A program made the translations under genes and the position numbers. Below the pieces are notes generated by a model. That model made no database searches. It saw only the letters and a list, made by a program, of their open reading frames with translations, and had not been told where the DNA came from. A stretch of 64,000 nucleotides of DNA from an uncultured Eubacteriales bacterium (lineage in GTDB: Bacteria; Bacillota; Clostridia; Oscillospirales; Acutalibacteraceae), in contig CAJUDG010000005.1 of NCBI GenBank assembly GCA_910584745.1, forward strand, positions 1 to 64,000, given 5' to 3'. Below, piece after piece: positions 17,026 to 27,102 of the stretch; within the stretch, counting starts at the first letter, position 1; every line of letters starts with the position of its first letter.

Positions 17026-18984
17026 ATGAATATTCCTTATAAGAGCTTTTGTTGGAGCTTAGGTACAACGAGTTTTAGAACCAAAAACTTTAATAAAACC
17101 ATAGAGGATCAGCTCGCTCTTTTGAATGAGTTTTGGACTCTTACTGAAAACCGAAATGCAGATTGGTCTGGGAATAACGAACTGCAAGCCCGCTATTATG
17201 ACTTTATGCACGAAAAGGGCTTTGTTGAGGGTAATGCCGGCAATAAGCCGAAGGATGCCCGTGAAAAAACATCAGGCTTAGTCGATATAGGCCTGATAGA
17301 TGATAAAAGGAAACTAAGCGATGCCGGCAAAGCCCTATTGCGTATCAGTACAGAAAATGATTTCAGCTCGGATAATCAATTCCAAATTGCAAAGGACAGT
17401 TTTGTCTATTTAAAGCAATTATTAAAAACATTTTATGAGATAGAAGGGCAAACGGTAAGACCTTTTATGGTATTGCTCCGCCTATTAAGTATATTCGACT
17501 ATTTAACACTCGACGAATATACCTATTTACTGCCGCTATGTATAGGTGCGAGAGAAACTATCGAAATCGTTGGAGGAATTACAAATTTACGCTGTAACAA
17601 CACCTCGATTGATGATATTATTATAAACCGCCTAATGAATATGCCGAACTATATCGTGGCGTTGGAATATTTTCTCGAAAATGATGTCACAGAAGATTTA
17701 GTATGCGAAATTGGGCTGAATAGAAAAAGCCGTCAATATGATAAGCCATATTTTGAATTGTACAAGGTGTTACTTGAAGTTTTTGTGTATGGAGATATTG
17801 ACAGCTTATCGGCAGTTTACTCCGCGACAAAAGATATAAAAATTGGCAAGTGGTGGCGTAACTATTTATTCGATACCTCCTCCGAAGCCGCTATTAGAAA
17901 ATTTCCTTCTACGCATTTAAAGAACACAGTGTTTGACGATGTAACCAGTGAAAACGAGTTTAAAAGGGCATTTTTCAAAACAGTACACCTGTTTAAAGCC
18001 AAAGCTACACTTTCGGACTACCTTGACTTAAATCGTCGTTACATAAAAACTACGGATATTGTATTGTTTGAAGATGATACAGTAAAATTGGACATCGTCC
18101 CGCGGCACTTCTTTAAATCTGTTATACATCAACTATATTCAGATGCGTTTACCCCATCGGAATTGTTACATGAAAATTGCAGGATGGAGGAAATCTCTGA
18201 TTGTCTTGTTGTAAGTGATGATACAATTATTGAAGGCATCAACGAAGAACTGGGAATAAATGTTACAACCATCGACGCAGCTCGTGCAGCACTGGAAGAT
18301 AATCGTTATCACAGATTGCAGCACCTTATTGATACTAAATTTACAGACGATAAGTTGTTGTTATTGCTTGATTGCTTTGAAGAGAGAAAAGACACCGAAA
18401 TCAGAAATATTGTCACCGATAATGCAGATGTTCCGACTATTTTTGAGTATGTCTTAGGTATCTTATGGTATAAAGCAAGCGAAAGACGAGGGAAAATCCT
18501 TGATTATATGAAACTTTCTCTTGACGCCGATCTGCTTCCGAAAACGCACGCCGGCGGCGGAGAAGCTGATATTGTTTATGAATACCCATCAACAGAGAGT
18601 TATCCTGAACATACTTTATTGCTTGAAGCAACACTTGCCGATAGTACAAATCAGCGGAGAATGGAAATGGAACCGGTGTCAAGACATTTGGGGAGGCATT
18701 TAATACGCACAGGCAACTTGAATTCATATTGTGTTTTTGCAACTAACTATCTTGATATAAATGTAATTGCAGATTTTAGGGGCAGAAAATCAATACCGTT
18801 TTACGATTCTCAGGACTATTCCAAATCTGTAAACGGAATGAAAATCATTTCGCTGCAAACGTCAGAATTAAAGAAAATCGTAACAAAAGGAAAAACATAC
18901 AAAGAGCTGTATCCAATATTTGAAGAGGCATTCAACTCTACACTACCTCCTCATGAATGGTATGAAAACTGTATTAAAATATGA
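17026..18984 (+). CDS. AlwI-family type II restriction endonuclease, solitary
   Basis: This 652-residue protein begins with a SLGTTSFRTK segment that I recognise from AlwI-type enzymes; family members cut near GGATC-like or GAGTC-like sites. Near residues 510-540, GEADIVYEY followed by LLLEATL fits a PD-(D/E)xK-like nuclease core. Its DNA is clearly more AT-rich than all flanking genes, indicating transfer. A strong GAGGAGGAG site precedes ATG 17026. No DNA methyltransferase gene is adjacent, which is unusual for an active restriction enzyme. Host protection would need a methylase elsewhere, or the enzyme may be inactive. Confidence 0.82.
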   Translation: MNIPYKSFCWSLGTTSFRTKNFNKTIEDQLALLNEFWTLTENRNADWSGNNELQARYYDFMHEKGFVEGNAGNKPKDAREKTSGLVDIGLIDDKRKLSDAGKALLRISTENDFSSDNQFQIAKDSFVYLKQLLKTFYEIEGQTVRPFMVLLRLLSIFDYLTLDEYTYLLPLCIGARETIEIVGGITNLRCNNTSIDDIIINRLMNMPNYIVALEYFLENDVTEDLVCEIGLNRKSRQYDKPYFELYKVLLEVFVYGDIDSLSAVYSATKDIKIGKWWRNYLFDTSSEAAIRKFPSTHLKNTVFDDVTSENEFKRAFFKTVHLFKAKATLSDYLDLNRRYIKTTDIVLFEDDTVKLDIVPRHFFKSVIHQLYSDAFTPSELLHENCRMEEISDCLVVSDDTIIEGINEELGINVTTIDAARAALEDNRYHRLQHLIDTKFTDDKLLLLLDCFEERKDTEIRNIVTDNADVPTIFEYVLGILWYKASERRGKILDYMKLSLDADLLPKTHAGGGEADIVYEYPSTESYPEHTLLLEATLADSTNQRRMEMEPVSRHLGRHLIRTGNLNSYCVFATNYLDINVIADFRGRKSIPFYDSQDYSKSVNGMKIISLQTSELKKIVTKGKTYKELYPIFEEAFNSTLPPHEWYENCIKI

Positions 18985-19322
18985 ATTGTAGGATCGCAGA
19001 TATTTCTATGTAATGGAAAGTATTCTTCCGGCATGAAGGACTGACCGCAAACTATTTAACGGTAGTGCTGGACAGAATTTGATATAATAAGCCTGAGAGA
19101 CTACCTGTTTCTGATTACTTGGAAATATGATGAACACACGCCGGAAATCATGGAGATGAAAAACGTAATTCTATACTGAGATAGAAAAAGAGCTATCTGA
19201 CCTTTAAAATCAGATAGCTCTTTGTTTATGCGATAATCTCAATAATGTTGCCGTTTTGTTGCCACAGAGGGCAGCATGACGGCAAGAGGCCATTAATTAC
19301 AGGCTTTTTCGTGGGAGCGAGA
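18985..19322 (+). other. 338-bp gap: gene remnants and a terminator
   Basis: The AT-rich left part contains short broken reading frames (for example a tail reading YDEHTPEIMEMKNVILY near 19120-19175) that look vestigial. A string at 19067-19082 matches 14 of 16 bases of 16871-16886 on the other side of the endonuclease gene. The right part holds the bidirectional terminator. No intact gene is seen. Confidence 0.45.
19189..19221 (+). terminator. bidirectional intrinsic terminator
   Basis: AGAGCTATCTGA and TCAGATAGCTCT form a perfect 12-bp stem with a 9-nt loop. It is followed by TTGTTT on the + strand and by a T-rich run on the - strand. It can end both the endonuclease transcript and the convergent guaA transcript. 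Confidence 0.85.
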
Positions 19323-20864
19323 TTATTCCCACTCAATAGTAGCCGGCGGCTTACTCGTCACATCATAAACCACCCTGGTCACCCCCGGCACCTCATTCAC
19401 GATCCTATTAGACGCCCTCCCCAGCACCTCATAGGGCATCTGATACCAGTCCGCCGTCATAAAATCCGTAGTATTCACAGCCCGCAGCGCCACGGTCTCC
19501 CCATAGCTCCTGCCGTCGCCCATAACGCCCACGCTGCGGGTGCCGGTGAGCACCGCAAAATACTGCCCGATATCCCGCTCAAGTCCAGCCTTGGCAACTT
19601 CCTCCCGGAAGATGGCGTCCGCCTCCTGCAAAGTCGAGACACGCTCCTCAGTTATCTCGCCGATTATGCGCACCGCAAGGCCCGGACCCGGGAAGGGCTG
19701 ACGCCAGACCAGCTCCTCGGGGATGCCCAACTCTGTGCCGACCCTGCGGACCTCGTCCTTAAAGAGGTCCCGAAGGGGCTCCACGATGCCCTCGAAGCCC
19801 ACGTCCTCGGGCAGGCCGCCCACGTTGTGGTGGCTCTTTATCACCGCCGCCTGTCCGCTGCCGCTCTCCACCACGTCGGGGTAGATTGTCCCCTGGCAGA
19901 GGAGCTCCACCTTGCCCAGCTTCGCCGCCTCGGCCTCGAAGACGCGGATGAATTCCTCGCCGATTATCTTGCGCTTGTGCTCGGGGTCGGTGACGCCCTG
20001 GAGCTTTGTGAGGAACCGCTCCCCGGCGTTGACCCGGATGATGTTCATATCGAACTCCTTTTTGAACACCTTCTCCACCAGGTCCCCCTCGTCCTTGCGC
20101 AGCAGCCCGTGGTCCACAAAGATGCAGGTCAGGTTCCTGCCCACGGCCCTGTGTACCAGCATGGCCGCCACCGACGAGTCCACGCCGCCGGACAGGCCGC
20201 AGAGCACCCGCCTGTCGCCGATGGTCTGCCGCAGGCTCTCGACGGTGTCCCTTGCGAAGGAGCCCATCTCCCAGTCCCCGGCGCAGCCGCATACCTTATA
20301 TAGGAAGTTCTCAAGCATTTTCCCGCCGTGCTCAGTATGGGCCACCTCCGGGTGGAACTGCACGGCGTAGAGCTTCCTCTCCGGGTCCTCCATGGCGGCC
20401 ACGGGGCAGTGGGCCGATTTGGCGCTCTGGGAGAAGCCCTTCGGCATAGCTATAATGCCGTCGTTATGGCTCATCCACACCACGCTCCCGGGAACGCCGC
20501 CAAACAGCGCAGAGCTCTCCGAGAACTCCATCATGGTCTTGCCGAACTCGGGCGCGGCCATTGGGCCCACCTTCCCGCCCAGCACCTGGGCCATGACCTG
20601 GGCCCCGTAGCATATGCCCAGCACCGGCACGCCAAGCGTAAAGAGCTCCGGCCTGCACAGGGGCGCGTCCTCCGCGTAGACGCTGCCCGGGCCCCCGGTG
20701 AAGATTATCCCCTTGTACCCGGAGAGCTCCCCGGGGTCGGTCCAGTAGGGCTTTATCTCGCAGTAAACTTTCTGGTCACGCACGCGGCGGGCTATGAGCT
20801 GGGCGTACTGGCCGCCGAAGTCCAGCACCACCACCGCCTGATGGCCTCTGTCAGCTTGGGGCAT
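19323..20864 (-). CDS. guaA: GMP synthase (glutamine-hydrolysing)
   Basis: This 513-residue enzyme makes GMP from XMP, ATP and glutamine. The N-terminal class-I glutamine amidotransferase domain has the nucleophile in GICYGAQ and the His/Glu pair in QFHPEVAHTEHG. The ATP-pyrophosphatase domain carries the P-loop SGGVDSS, and the C-terminal dimerisation domain ends in ATIEWE. Length is standard. It is transcribed alone, convergent with the endonuclease and divergent from the MATE gene. AAAGG lies about 12 nt before the ATG. Confidence 0.98.
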   Translation of the reverse strand: MPQADRGHQAVVVLDFGGQYAQLIARRVRDQKVYCEIKPYWTDPGELSGYKGIIFTGGPGSVYAEDAPLCRPELFTLGVPVLGICYGAQVMAQVLGGKVGPMAAPEFGKTMMEFSESSALFGGVPGSVVWMSHNDGIIAMPKGFSQSAKSAHCPVAAMEDPERKLYAVQFHPEVAHTEHGGKMLENFLYKVCGCAGDWEMGSFARDTVESLRQTIGDRRVLCGLSGGVDSSVAAMLVHRAVGRNLTCIFVDHGLLRKDEGDLVEKVFKKEFDMNIIRVNAGERFLTKLQGVTDPEHKRKIIGEEFIRVFEAEAAKLGKVELLCQGTIYPDVVESGSGQAAVIKSHHNVGGLPEDVGFEGIVEPLRDLFKDEVRRVGTELGIPEELVWRQPFPGPGLAVRIIGEITEERVSTLQEADAIFREEVAKAGLERDIGQYFAVLTGTRSVGVMGDGRSYGETVALRAVNTTDFMTADWYQMPYEVLGRASNRIVNEVPGVTRVVYDVTSKPPATIEWE

Positions 20865-20894
20865 GATGTCACGACCTTTCTAAAAATATAGAAT

Positions 20895-20923
20895 ATAATA
20901 GCACAAGAGCGCCCCTTTTGCAA
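20895..20923 (-). promoter_or_regulatory. putative guaA promoter
   Basis: On the minus strand TTGCAA (20918-20923), a 17-nt spacer and TATTAT (20895-20900) sit about 35 nt before the guaA ATG. No purine riboswitch is evident in the short leader. Confidence 0.6.
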
Positions 20924-20970
20924 CAAAAATCGCCCCCATGGCCCCAAGAAAAATCTTTTTCCTTCCGGGC

Positions 20971-20999
20971 TTGTATTCCCGCCGAAACTGTGATATAGT
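20971..20999 (+). promoter_or_regulatory. putative promoter of MATE gene
   Basis: TTGTAT (20971-20976), a 17-nt spacer and TATAGT (20994-20999) lie about 35 nt before ATG 21034. This is back-to-back with the guaA promoter. Confidence 0.55.
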
Positions 21000-21033
21000 G
21001 GGAGAACATGTGAAAGCCAGGAGGTAAGATGTG

Positions 21034-22413
21034 ATGAAAAAGTTTACCGGACTTAAGGACCCATTCTACGGCCAGATAGCCAAGCTGGTGATACCCATAG
21101 TTCTGCAGAACCTTCTGAGCTCCCTGGTGAGCTCGGCGGACGTGGTGATGCTGAACTTCGTGGGCCAGTCGGCCATATCCGCCGTCAGCCTTGCCAGCCA
21201 GTACGCCCATGTGCTCTTTATGCTGTTCTACGGCCTTGGCACCGGGGCCACAATGCTATGCGCCCAGTATTTCGGCAAGAAGGACTATAGGGCCATCGAG
21301 GTGGTCCAGGGCATAGCCCTGCGCTTCTCTCTAAGCGTGTCTGTAATAGTGGCGGTCCTGGCCCTGACGATACCCGAATACATGATGCTGGTCTTCACCA
21401 ACGACCAGGAGCTCATTACCCTTGGCGCGGGGTACATACGCATACTCAGCGTCTGCTACCTCTGCTGGGGCGTCACCGAGGTCTATATCGCCATACTCAG
21501 AAGCGTGGGCCGGGTGGCCATCGGCACAGTGCTGAACTCCATCGCCGTGGGGCTCAACGTGGTGCTGAACGCCGTGTTCATCTTCGGCTGGCTGGGCGCG
21601 CCGAAGATGGGGGTCATGGGCGTGGCCCTGGCGACCTCCATATCCCGGCTGGTGGAGCTGGCCCTGTGCTTTGTGGTCTCGGCCCGGTCGGAGCATATCA
21701 AGCTGCGTTTCAGGGCCATTTTTGTCAGGAACAAGCTGCTTTTCGGGGACTTTGTAAAGCTGGCCCTGCCCGCCATCGGCAACGACGTGGTCTGGGGCCT
21801 GGCCTTCTCCATGTACTCGGTGATAATCGGGCACCTGGGCACCGACGCCGTGGCTGCAAACTCCCTGGCCACAGTGGTGCGCAACTTCGGCACCATCCTC
21901 TGCTTCGGCCTTGCCAACGCCGGGGGCATACTGCTGGGCCAGAAGATGGGCGAGGGCAAGCTTGAGGAGACCCGCTCCGACGGCAGGAAGGTCCTCTGGC
22001 TGACGGTGGCCTCCGGGGCCGTGGGCGGGGCCATAGTGCTGATAGCAAGGCCTTTTGTGATGATGTACGCGGGGGCGGGGAACTTTACCGAGACCGCCAT
22101 AGGCTATCTGAGCGTCATGCTGCTTATAAACAGCTACTACGTCATGGGCTGCGCCGTGAACACCACCCTCATCGCCGGGGTCTTCCGGGCTGGGGGCGAC
22201 AGCCGGTTCGGGCTTATCTGCGACGCCATCACCATGTGGGTCTACGCCGTGCCGGTGGGCTTCTTCGCGGCCTTTGTACTGAAGCTGCCGGTGCTTTGGG
22301 TGTACTTCATCCTCTGCCTTGACGAGTTCGTCAAGTGGCCCGCCGTCATCCACCGCTACCGCTCGGGCAAGTGGCTGAAGAACATCACCCGGGACAACCT
22401 GTTCGAGGGCTGA
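21034..22413 (+). CDS. MATE-family multidrug efflux transporter
   Basis: This 459-residue protein has about twelve hydrophobic helices in two homologous halves and typical MATE segments (QNLLSSLVSSADVVMLNFVG near the N-terminus, AGVFRAGGDSRFG in the second half). It would export cationic drugs or metabolites using an ion gradient. ATG 21034 was chosen; a GTG three bases earlier is in frame. AGGAGGT is the ribosome-binding site. The next gene begins one base after the stop, so the two are co-transcribed; no functional link is obvious. Confidence 0.95.
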   Translation: MKKFTGLKDPFYGQIAKLVIPIVLQNLLSSLVSSADVVMLNFVGQSAISAVSLASQYAHVLFMLFYGLGTGATMLCAQYFGKKDYRAIEVVQGIALRFSLSVSVIVAVLALTIPEYMMLVFTNDQELITLGAGYIRILSVCYLCWGVTEVYIAILRSVGRVAIGTVLNSIAVGLNVVLNAVFIFGWLGAPKMGVMGVALATSISRLVELALCFVVSARSEHIKLRFRAIFVRNKLLFGDFVKLALPAIGNDVVWGLAFSMYSVIIGHLGTDAVAANSLATVVRNFGTILCFGLANAGGILLGQKMGEGKLEETRSDGRKVLWLTVASGAVGGAIVLIARPFVMMYAGAGNFTETAIGYLSVMLLINSYYVMGCAVNTTLIAGVFRAGGDSRFGLICDAITMWVYAVPVGFFAAFVLKLPVLWVYFILCLDEFVKWPAVIHRYRSGKWLKNITRDNLFEG

Positions 22414-22414
22414 C

Positions 22415-23005
22415 ATGGTATATATCGCCGCCTTGCCCCCGGGGCTCTCCCGCCGGGAGCGCGCCGGACTTGAGCACAGAAGCGGCTGGGCGCTGCTAAG
22501 GCTCGGGCTTATTAGGCAGGGCTTCTGCGGCCGGGAAGAGACCGTAGAGGGGCTGATGGCCCGTGCCCAAAAAGGGGAGCACGGCAAGCCGTGCCTGCCC
22601 GGAGGGCCGCAGTTCAGCATAAGCCACAGCCGGGGGCTTATCGCCTGCGCTATAGAGCGGGAGCCCGTGGGCCTTGACATAGAGCGGGTGCGGGAGTTTT
22701 CGCCGGGCATGATAGAGAGGATATGCACCCCGGGAGAGCAGCTGCTGACCGGCGGGGACAGGGGGCTGCTGACCCAGCTCTGGACCTGCAAGGAGAGCTA
22801 TATGAAACTGACGGGCAGGGGCCTCTCCCAGGGGCTGCACGCGGCGGAGTTCATACGGCTGGGGGAGCGCCCGGAGATGGCGGGGAACAGCGCCCGCTTC
22901 TACAGCACCGCGATAGAGCACGCCGGACAGGAGTTCCGGCTGACCCTCTGTTCATACGTGCCCGGGGACTTTCGGACAGAGTGGACAGATTACAGCGATC
23001 TTTGA
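22415..23005 (+). CDS. Sfp-type 4'-phosphopantetheinyl transferase
   Basis: This 196-residue enzyme transfers phosphopantetheine from CoA to carrier proteins. The family motifs are present: GKPCLPGGPQFSISHS, VGLDIERV with the Mg-binding acidic pair, and WTCKESYMKLTGRGL. It is slightly shorter than Sfp of Bacillus. It starts one base after the MATE stop (TGAcATG), so translation is probably coupled. No NRPS or PKS gene lies in the window, so the carrier-protein target is unknown. Confidence 0.92.
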   Translation: MVYIAALPPGLSRRERAGLEHRSGWALLRLGLIRQGFCGREETVEGLMARAQKGEHGKPCLPGGPQFSISHSRGLIACAIEREPVGLDIERVREFSPGMIERICTPGEQLLTGGDRGLLTQLWTCKESYMKLTGRGLSQGLHAAEFIRLGERPEMAGNSARFYSTAIEHAGQEFRLTLCSYVPGDFRTEWTDYSDL

Positions 23006-23068
23006 GTATACCCACCTTCCTCACTGCATACAAATGGAGCAGGAACCTAACAGAGAGGAACGGTGTAT

Positions 23069-23752
23069 ATGTTCGTATCTTTAAAAGCCAACAGAAAACG
23101 CATTGCAGCCTTTGTCATCCTTGCCGCCGCGGTAGTGGCCGCGTGCCTGTTCCTGCGCTGGCGGGGCGGGGAGGAGGGGCCCGCAGAGCCAAGGGAGTTC
23201 TTCGGCGAGACCAACGAGGAGCGCCTAGAGTACCTTTCAAGCTTCGGCTGGCAGGTGGAGCAGGAGCCCGCCGAGACAAGAGAGGTCATGATACCCAAGG
23301 AGTTCAACGACGTGTATCAGAACTACAACGCCATGCAGCAGGCCCAGGGCTTTGACCTGGCCCCGTACTCCGGCCAGGTGGTCACCCAGTACAAGTACCT
23401 TATCACCAACTACCCGAACGAGACCGAGGTCTACGCCACGCTTTTGGTGTACGGCAGGCTGATAATCGGCGGGGACGTGGCCTGCGGCAAGGTTGACGGC
23501 TTTATGCACGGCTTCGCAAAGGACAGCGCCCGCTACGGCGAGGCCACCCCGGCCCCTGAGAGCTCAACCCCTGAGAGCTCCGCGGCGGAGAATACCAGCA
23601 GTTATGTAACCCCAGACCCTGTTGAAAGCGGCAGCCCGGAGAGCGCTCCCGCGGACGATGCCGCGGCCTCTGAGGAGAGCCCGGAGGAGGGGCAGGAACA
23701 GCCCTCGGACGATACTGCTGCCGTGCCCGAGGAGGCATGGCCCACTGACTGA
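23069..23752 (+). CDS. membrane-anchored DUF4830-like protein
   Basis: This 227-residue protein starts at ATG 23069 after AGAGAGGAA; a GTG two codons earlier is possible. An N-terminal membrane anchor (about residues 10-28, AAFVILAAAVVAACLFL) is followed by a globular domain to about 150. Segments such as YLSSFGWQVEQEP, MIPKEFNDVYQNYN and YATLLVYGRLIIGGDV match the DUF4830 pattern known from Clostridia. A low-complexity Ser/Glu/Pro/Ala tail (about 155-227) closes it. It is predicted to face outside the membrane. Function unknown. Confidence 0.8.
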   Translation: MFVSLKANRKRIAAFVILAAAVVAACLFLRWRGGEEGPAEPREFFGETNEERLEYLSSFGWQVEQEPAETREVMIPKEFNDVYQNYNAMQQAQGFDLAPYSGQVVTQYKYLITNYPNETEVYATLLVYGRLIIGGDVACGKVDGFMHGFAKDSARYGEATPAPESSTPESSAAENTSSYVTPDPVESGSPESAPADDAAASEESPEEGQEQPSDDTAAVPEEAWPTD

Positions 23753-23810
23753 GCTTTTCCACTTTCTATGTTGAAAACCCTGTGGAGAATGTGAAAAACC
23801 CGGTAAATGT

Positions 23811-23850
23811 AAACCTGCGCAACCAGAGTGATCCCGGGCTGCGCAGGTTT
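23811..23850 (+). terminator. intrinsic terminator
   Basis: AAACCTGCGCA pairs perfectly with TGCGCAGGTTT, followed by TTA. It ends the MATE-PPTase-DUF4830 transcript. Confidence 0.8.
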
Positions 23851-24035
23851 TTACTGGGGAAGTGCCGCGCTATATAAGGTACATTCCGGTTCATAAGACC
23901 CTATATCATATGATGCAAGTTTCTTATTCGTCAAAGTTCACATAAATAATTTAAGAATATTGTTTTTTGGTAAAAGCAACTAAAGCTGGGGATAAATCTT
24001 TGGATATATCACGACTTTTCAAGAGGGTTCTTTTC

Positions 24036-24044
24036 TGGTATAAT
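24036..24044 (+). promoter_or_regulatory. extended -10 promoter element
   Basis: TGGTATAAT (24036-24044) is an extended -10 box 46 nt before the ATPase ATG. No good -35 is visible, as expected for extended -10 promoters. Confidence 0.5.
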
Positions 24045-24090
24045 ACAAGTAAATCATAAAGGCTCCTTGAGCCTGACAGGAGGAAAACAT

Positions 24091-25203
<1,113 letters not shown>

Positions 25204-25217
25204 ATCTGCCATATGCC

Positions 25218-25243
25218 GGACCGGCGGGGAGACCCGCCGGTCC
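25218..25243 (+). terminator. intrinsic terminator
   Basis: GGACCGGCGGG and CCCGCCGGTCC form a perfect 11-bp stem with a GAGA tetraloop, followed by TTTGT. It ends the ATPase transcript. Confidence 0.85.
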
Positions 25244-25315
25244 TTTGTCGTGCAGAAAGCCGGAGGAGAATAGACGCGCGCCCCCTGACATAGAATATGG
25301 GGGAGAGGTGATCGT

Positions 25316-25780
25316 ATGAAGCTTCAGTGGAAAAAGCTTATCCTGTGCATTGCCGTTCCCCTGGGCGTAGGGGGACTGTCCGCGCTGCTGACCCGGGACG
25401 GGATGGAGGTCTTCAAGACAATCGATAAGCCGCCCCTTACCCCGCCGGACTGGGTGTTCCCGGTGGTGTGGTCGGTCCTGTATGTGCTTATGGGGACAGC
25501 TTCCTACCTGGTGCTGACCTCGGGCGGGGAGTACCGGCCTGCGCTGACGGTCTACGGCCTGCAGCTGGCAGTGAACTTTTTCTGGTCGCTATTTTTCTTC
25601 AACCTGGGCTGGTACCTGTTCTCCTTCGTCTGGCTTATTTTGCTTCTGGTCCTTATTATCCTCACAATGGTGAAATTCAGCAGGCTCTCAGGGCCCGCGG
25701 CGCTTCTGCTGCTGCCGTATCTGCTGTGGGCGGCCTTTGCGGGCTACCTTAACCTGGGAGTTTACCTTCTCAACCGGTGA
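25316..25780 (+). CDS. TspO/MBR-family protein
   Basis: This 154-residue membrane protein has five predicted helices and the family's proline/tryptophan-rich segments (KPPLTPPDWVFPVVWSVLY, NFFWSLFFFNLGW). Family members bind porphyrins or similar ligands and modulate tetrapyrrole or stress responses; the role in anaerobes is unclear. GGGGGAGAGGTG precedes the ATG. It is flanked by terminators on both sides, so it is a single-gene unit. Confidence 0.93.
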   Translation: MKLQWKKLILCIAVPLGVGGLSALLTRDGMEVFKTIDKPPLTPPDWVFPVVWSVLYVLMGTASYLVLTSGGEYRPALTVYGLQLAVNFFWSLFFFNLGWYLFSFVWLILLLVLIILTMVKFSRLSGPAALLLLPYLLWAAFAGYLNLGVYLLNR

Positions 25781-25785
25781 CGCCA

Positions 25786-25809
25786 GCCCTGCCGTACCTG
25801 CGGCAGGGC
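25786..25809 (+). terminator. intrinsic terminator
   Basis: GCCCTGCCG and CGGCAGGGC form a 9-bp stem with a 6-nt loop, followed by GCTTTTTT, directly after the TspO-like gene. Confidence 0.88.
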
Positions 25810-25890
25810 GCTTTTTTCCATATTTCGGCGGCTGACGGCAGGCTTTTGCCCCAATATGCCGTGTTTCTTTTCAAAAATGCGAAAAAAAGG

Positions 25891-25919
25891 TTGAAATTTT
25901 CCTCGGGTTTATGTAGAAT
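25891..25919 (+). promoter_or_regulatory. putative promoter of the CdaR-type regulator
   Basis: TTGAAA (25891-25896), a 17-nt spacer and TAGAAT (25914-25919) lie 53 nt before ATG 25973. Confidence 0.6.
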
Positions 25920-25972
25920 AGAGTGAGAGCATCTATTTAAGCTAAAAATTGCAGCTGTGAGAGGAGAAGCTT

Positions 25973-27061
25973 ATGTCTAACAGATTGTTCCAGGGGATCA
26001 TTCACCAAATGAGCGAGGCCATCGACCGCACCATCGGCGTTATAGATGAGTCCTCTATCATAATTGCCTGCAGCGACCTCAGCCGGGTGGGCGATATTTT
26101 CGAGAGGACCACCCTTGACGCCATGGCCGCCGAGGATGTTTTCGTGGCGGAGGAGTGCACCTTCAAGCCCTTCGGCCCCCGTCAGAACCCCTCCTATGCC
26201 GCCTTCGTCTCCGGGGCGGACCCGGACGCCCGCCGCTATGTGCGCATTTTGGGCATAGCCATGGACAATATCAAGGCCTATTATGACGAGAAATACGACC
26301 GCAGCAACTTCATCAAGAACGTGATCCTTGACAATATCCTGCCCGGCGACATCTATATCAAGAGCCACGAGCTCCACTTCGAGCCCGAGGTGCAGCGGGT
26401 CTGCCTGCTGATAAAGGTCAGCGACAGGAACGAGATATCCTCCTTCGAGATATTGCAGAACCTTTTCCCGGACAAGTCCAAGGATTTCATCATCAATATC
26501 AACGAGACGGACATCGCCCTTGTAAAGGAGATCCGCCCGGAGATAACCGAGAAGGACATCGACAAGCTGGCCCGGTCCATTGTGGACACCCTTACGGGCG
26601 AGTTCTATACCCAGTGCTGCGTGGGCATAGGCACCGTTGTGAACAATATCAAGGAGCTGGCCCGGTCCTTTAAGGAGGCCCAGACCGCCCTTGAGGTGGG
26701 CAAGGTCTTCGACACCGCCCGGGATATCGTCAGCTATAATAACCTGGGGATTGCCCGGCTTATTTACCAGCTGCCCACGACTCTCTGCGAGATGTTCCTA
26801 AAGGAGATATTCAAGGTGGGCTCCATAGATACCCTGGACCATGAGACCCTCTTTACCATCCAGCGCTTCTTCGAGAACAACCTGAACGTCTCGGAGACCT
26901 CCAGAAAGCTCTTTGTCCACCGCAACACCCTGGTCTACAGGCTCGAGAAGATACGCAAGCTGACGGGCCTCGACCTTCGGGAGTTCGAGGACGCCATCGT
27001 CTTCAAGGTGGCGCTGATGGTGAAGAAGTACCTGGACAATAACGCCGCCAGCAAGTATTGA
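25973..27061 (+). CDS. CdaR/PucR-family transcriptional regulator
   Basis: This 362-residue cytosolic protein ends with the PucR-type helix-turn-helix (about residues 300-355; NLNVSETSRKLFVHRNTLVYRLEKI). A central GGDEF-like/CdaR domain carries the IKELARSFKEAQTALEVGK motif. CdaR relatives regulate sugar-diacid use, PucR relatives purine catabolism; here the neighbours are cell-division genes, so the target is not clear. GAGAGGAGAAG precedes the ATG. Transcription may continue into ftsE, 41 bp downstream. Confidence 0.9.
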   Translation: MSNRLFQGIIHQMSEAIDRTIGVIDESSIIIACSDLSRVGDIFERTTLDAMAAEDVFVAEECTFKPFGPRQNPSYAAFVSGADPDARRYVRILGIAMDNIKAYYDEKYDRSNFIKNVILDNILPGDIYIKSHELHFEPEVQRVCLLIKVSDRNEISSFEILQNLFPDKSKDFIININETDIALVKEIRPEITEKDIDKLARSIVDTLTGEFYTQCCVGIGTVVNNIKELARSFKEAQTALEVGKVFDTARDIVSYNNLGIARLIYQLPTTLCEMFLKEIFKVGSIDTLDHETLFTIQRFFENNLNVSETSRKLFVHRNTLVYRLEKIRKLTGLDLREFEDAIVFKVALMVKKYLDNNAASKY

Positions 27062-27102
27062 GCGGCAGCGAGGTCCCGGCAGATTTGTGAGGTGTTTTTC
27101 TA

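Larger units (their letters stand above)
23753..24090 (+). other. 338-bp gap with terminator and promoter
   Basis: The stretch holds an intrinsic terminator (23811-23850), an AT-rich segment with no supported reading frame, and a TATAAT-containing promoter region for the ATPase gene. Nothing else was recognised. Confidence 0.6.

Noticed and set aside
20865..21033. Purine riboswitch in the guaA leader
   Set aside because: The leader between the inferred transcription start and the guaA ATG is too short for an aptamer, and no matching core was found.
21331..22791. A 486-codon minus-strand open frame over the MATE and PPTase genes
   Set aside because: It spans two well-supported genes in antisense and lacks domains or a ribosome-binding site.
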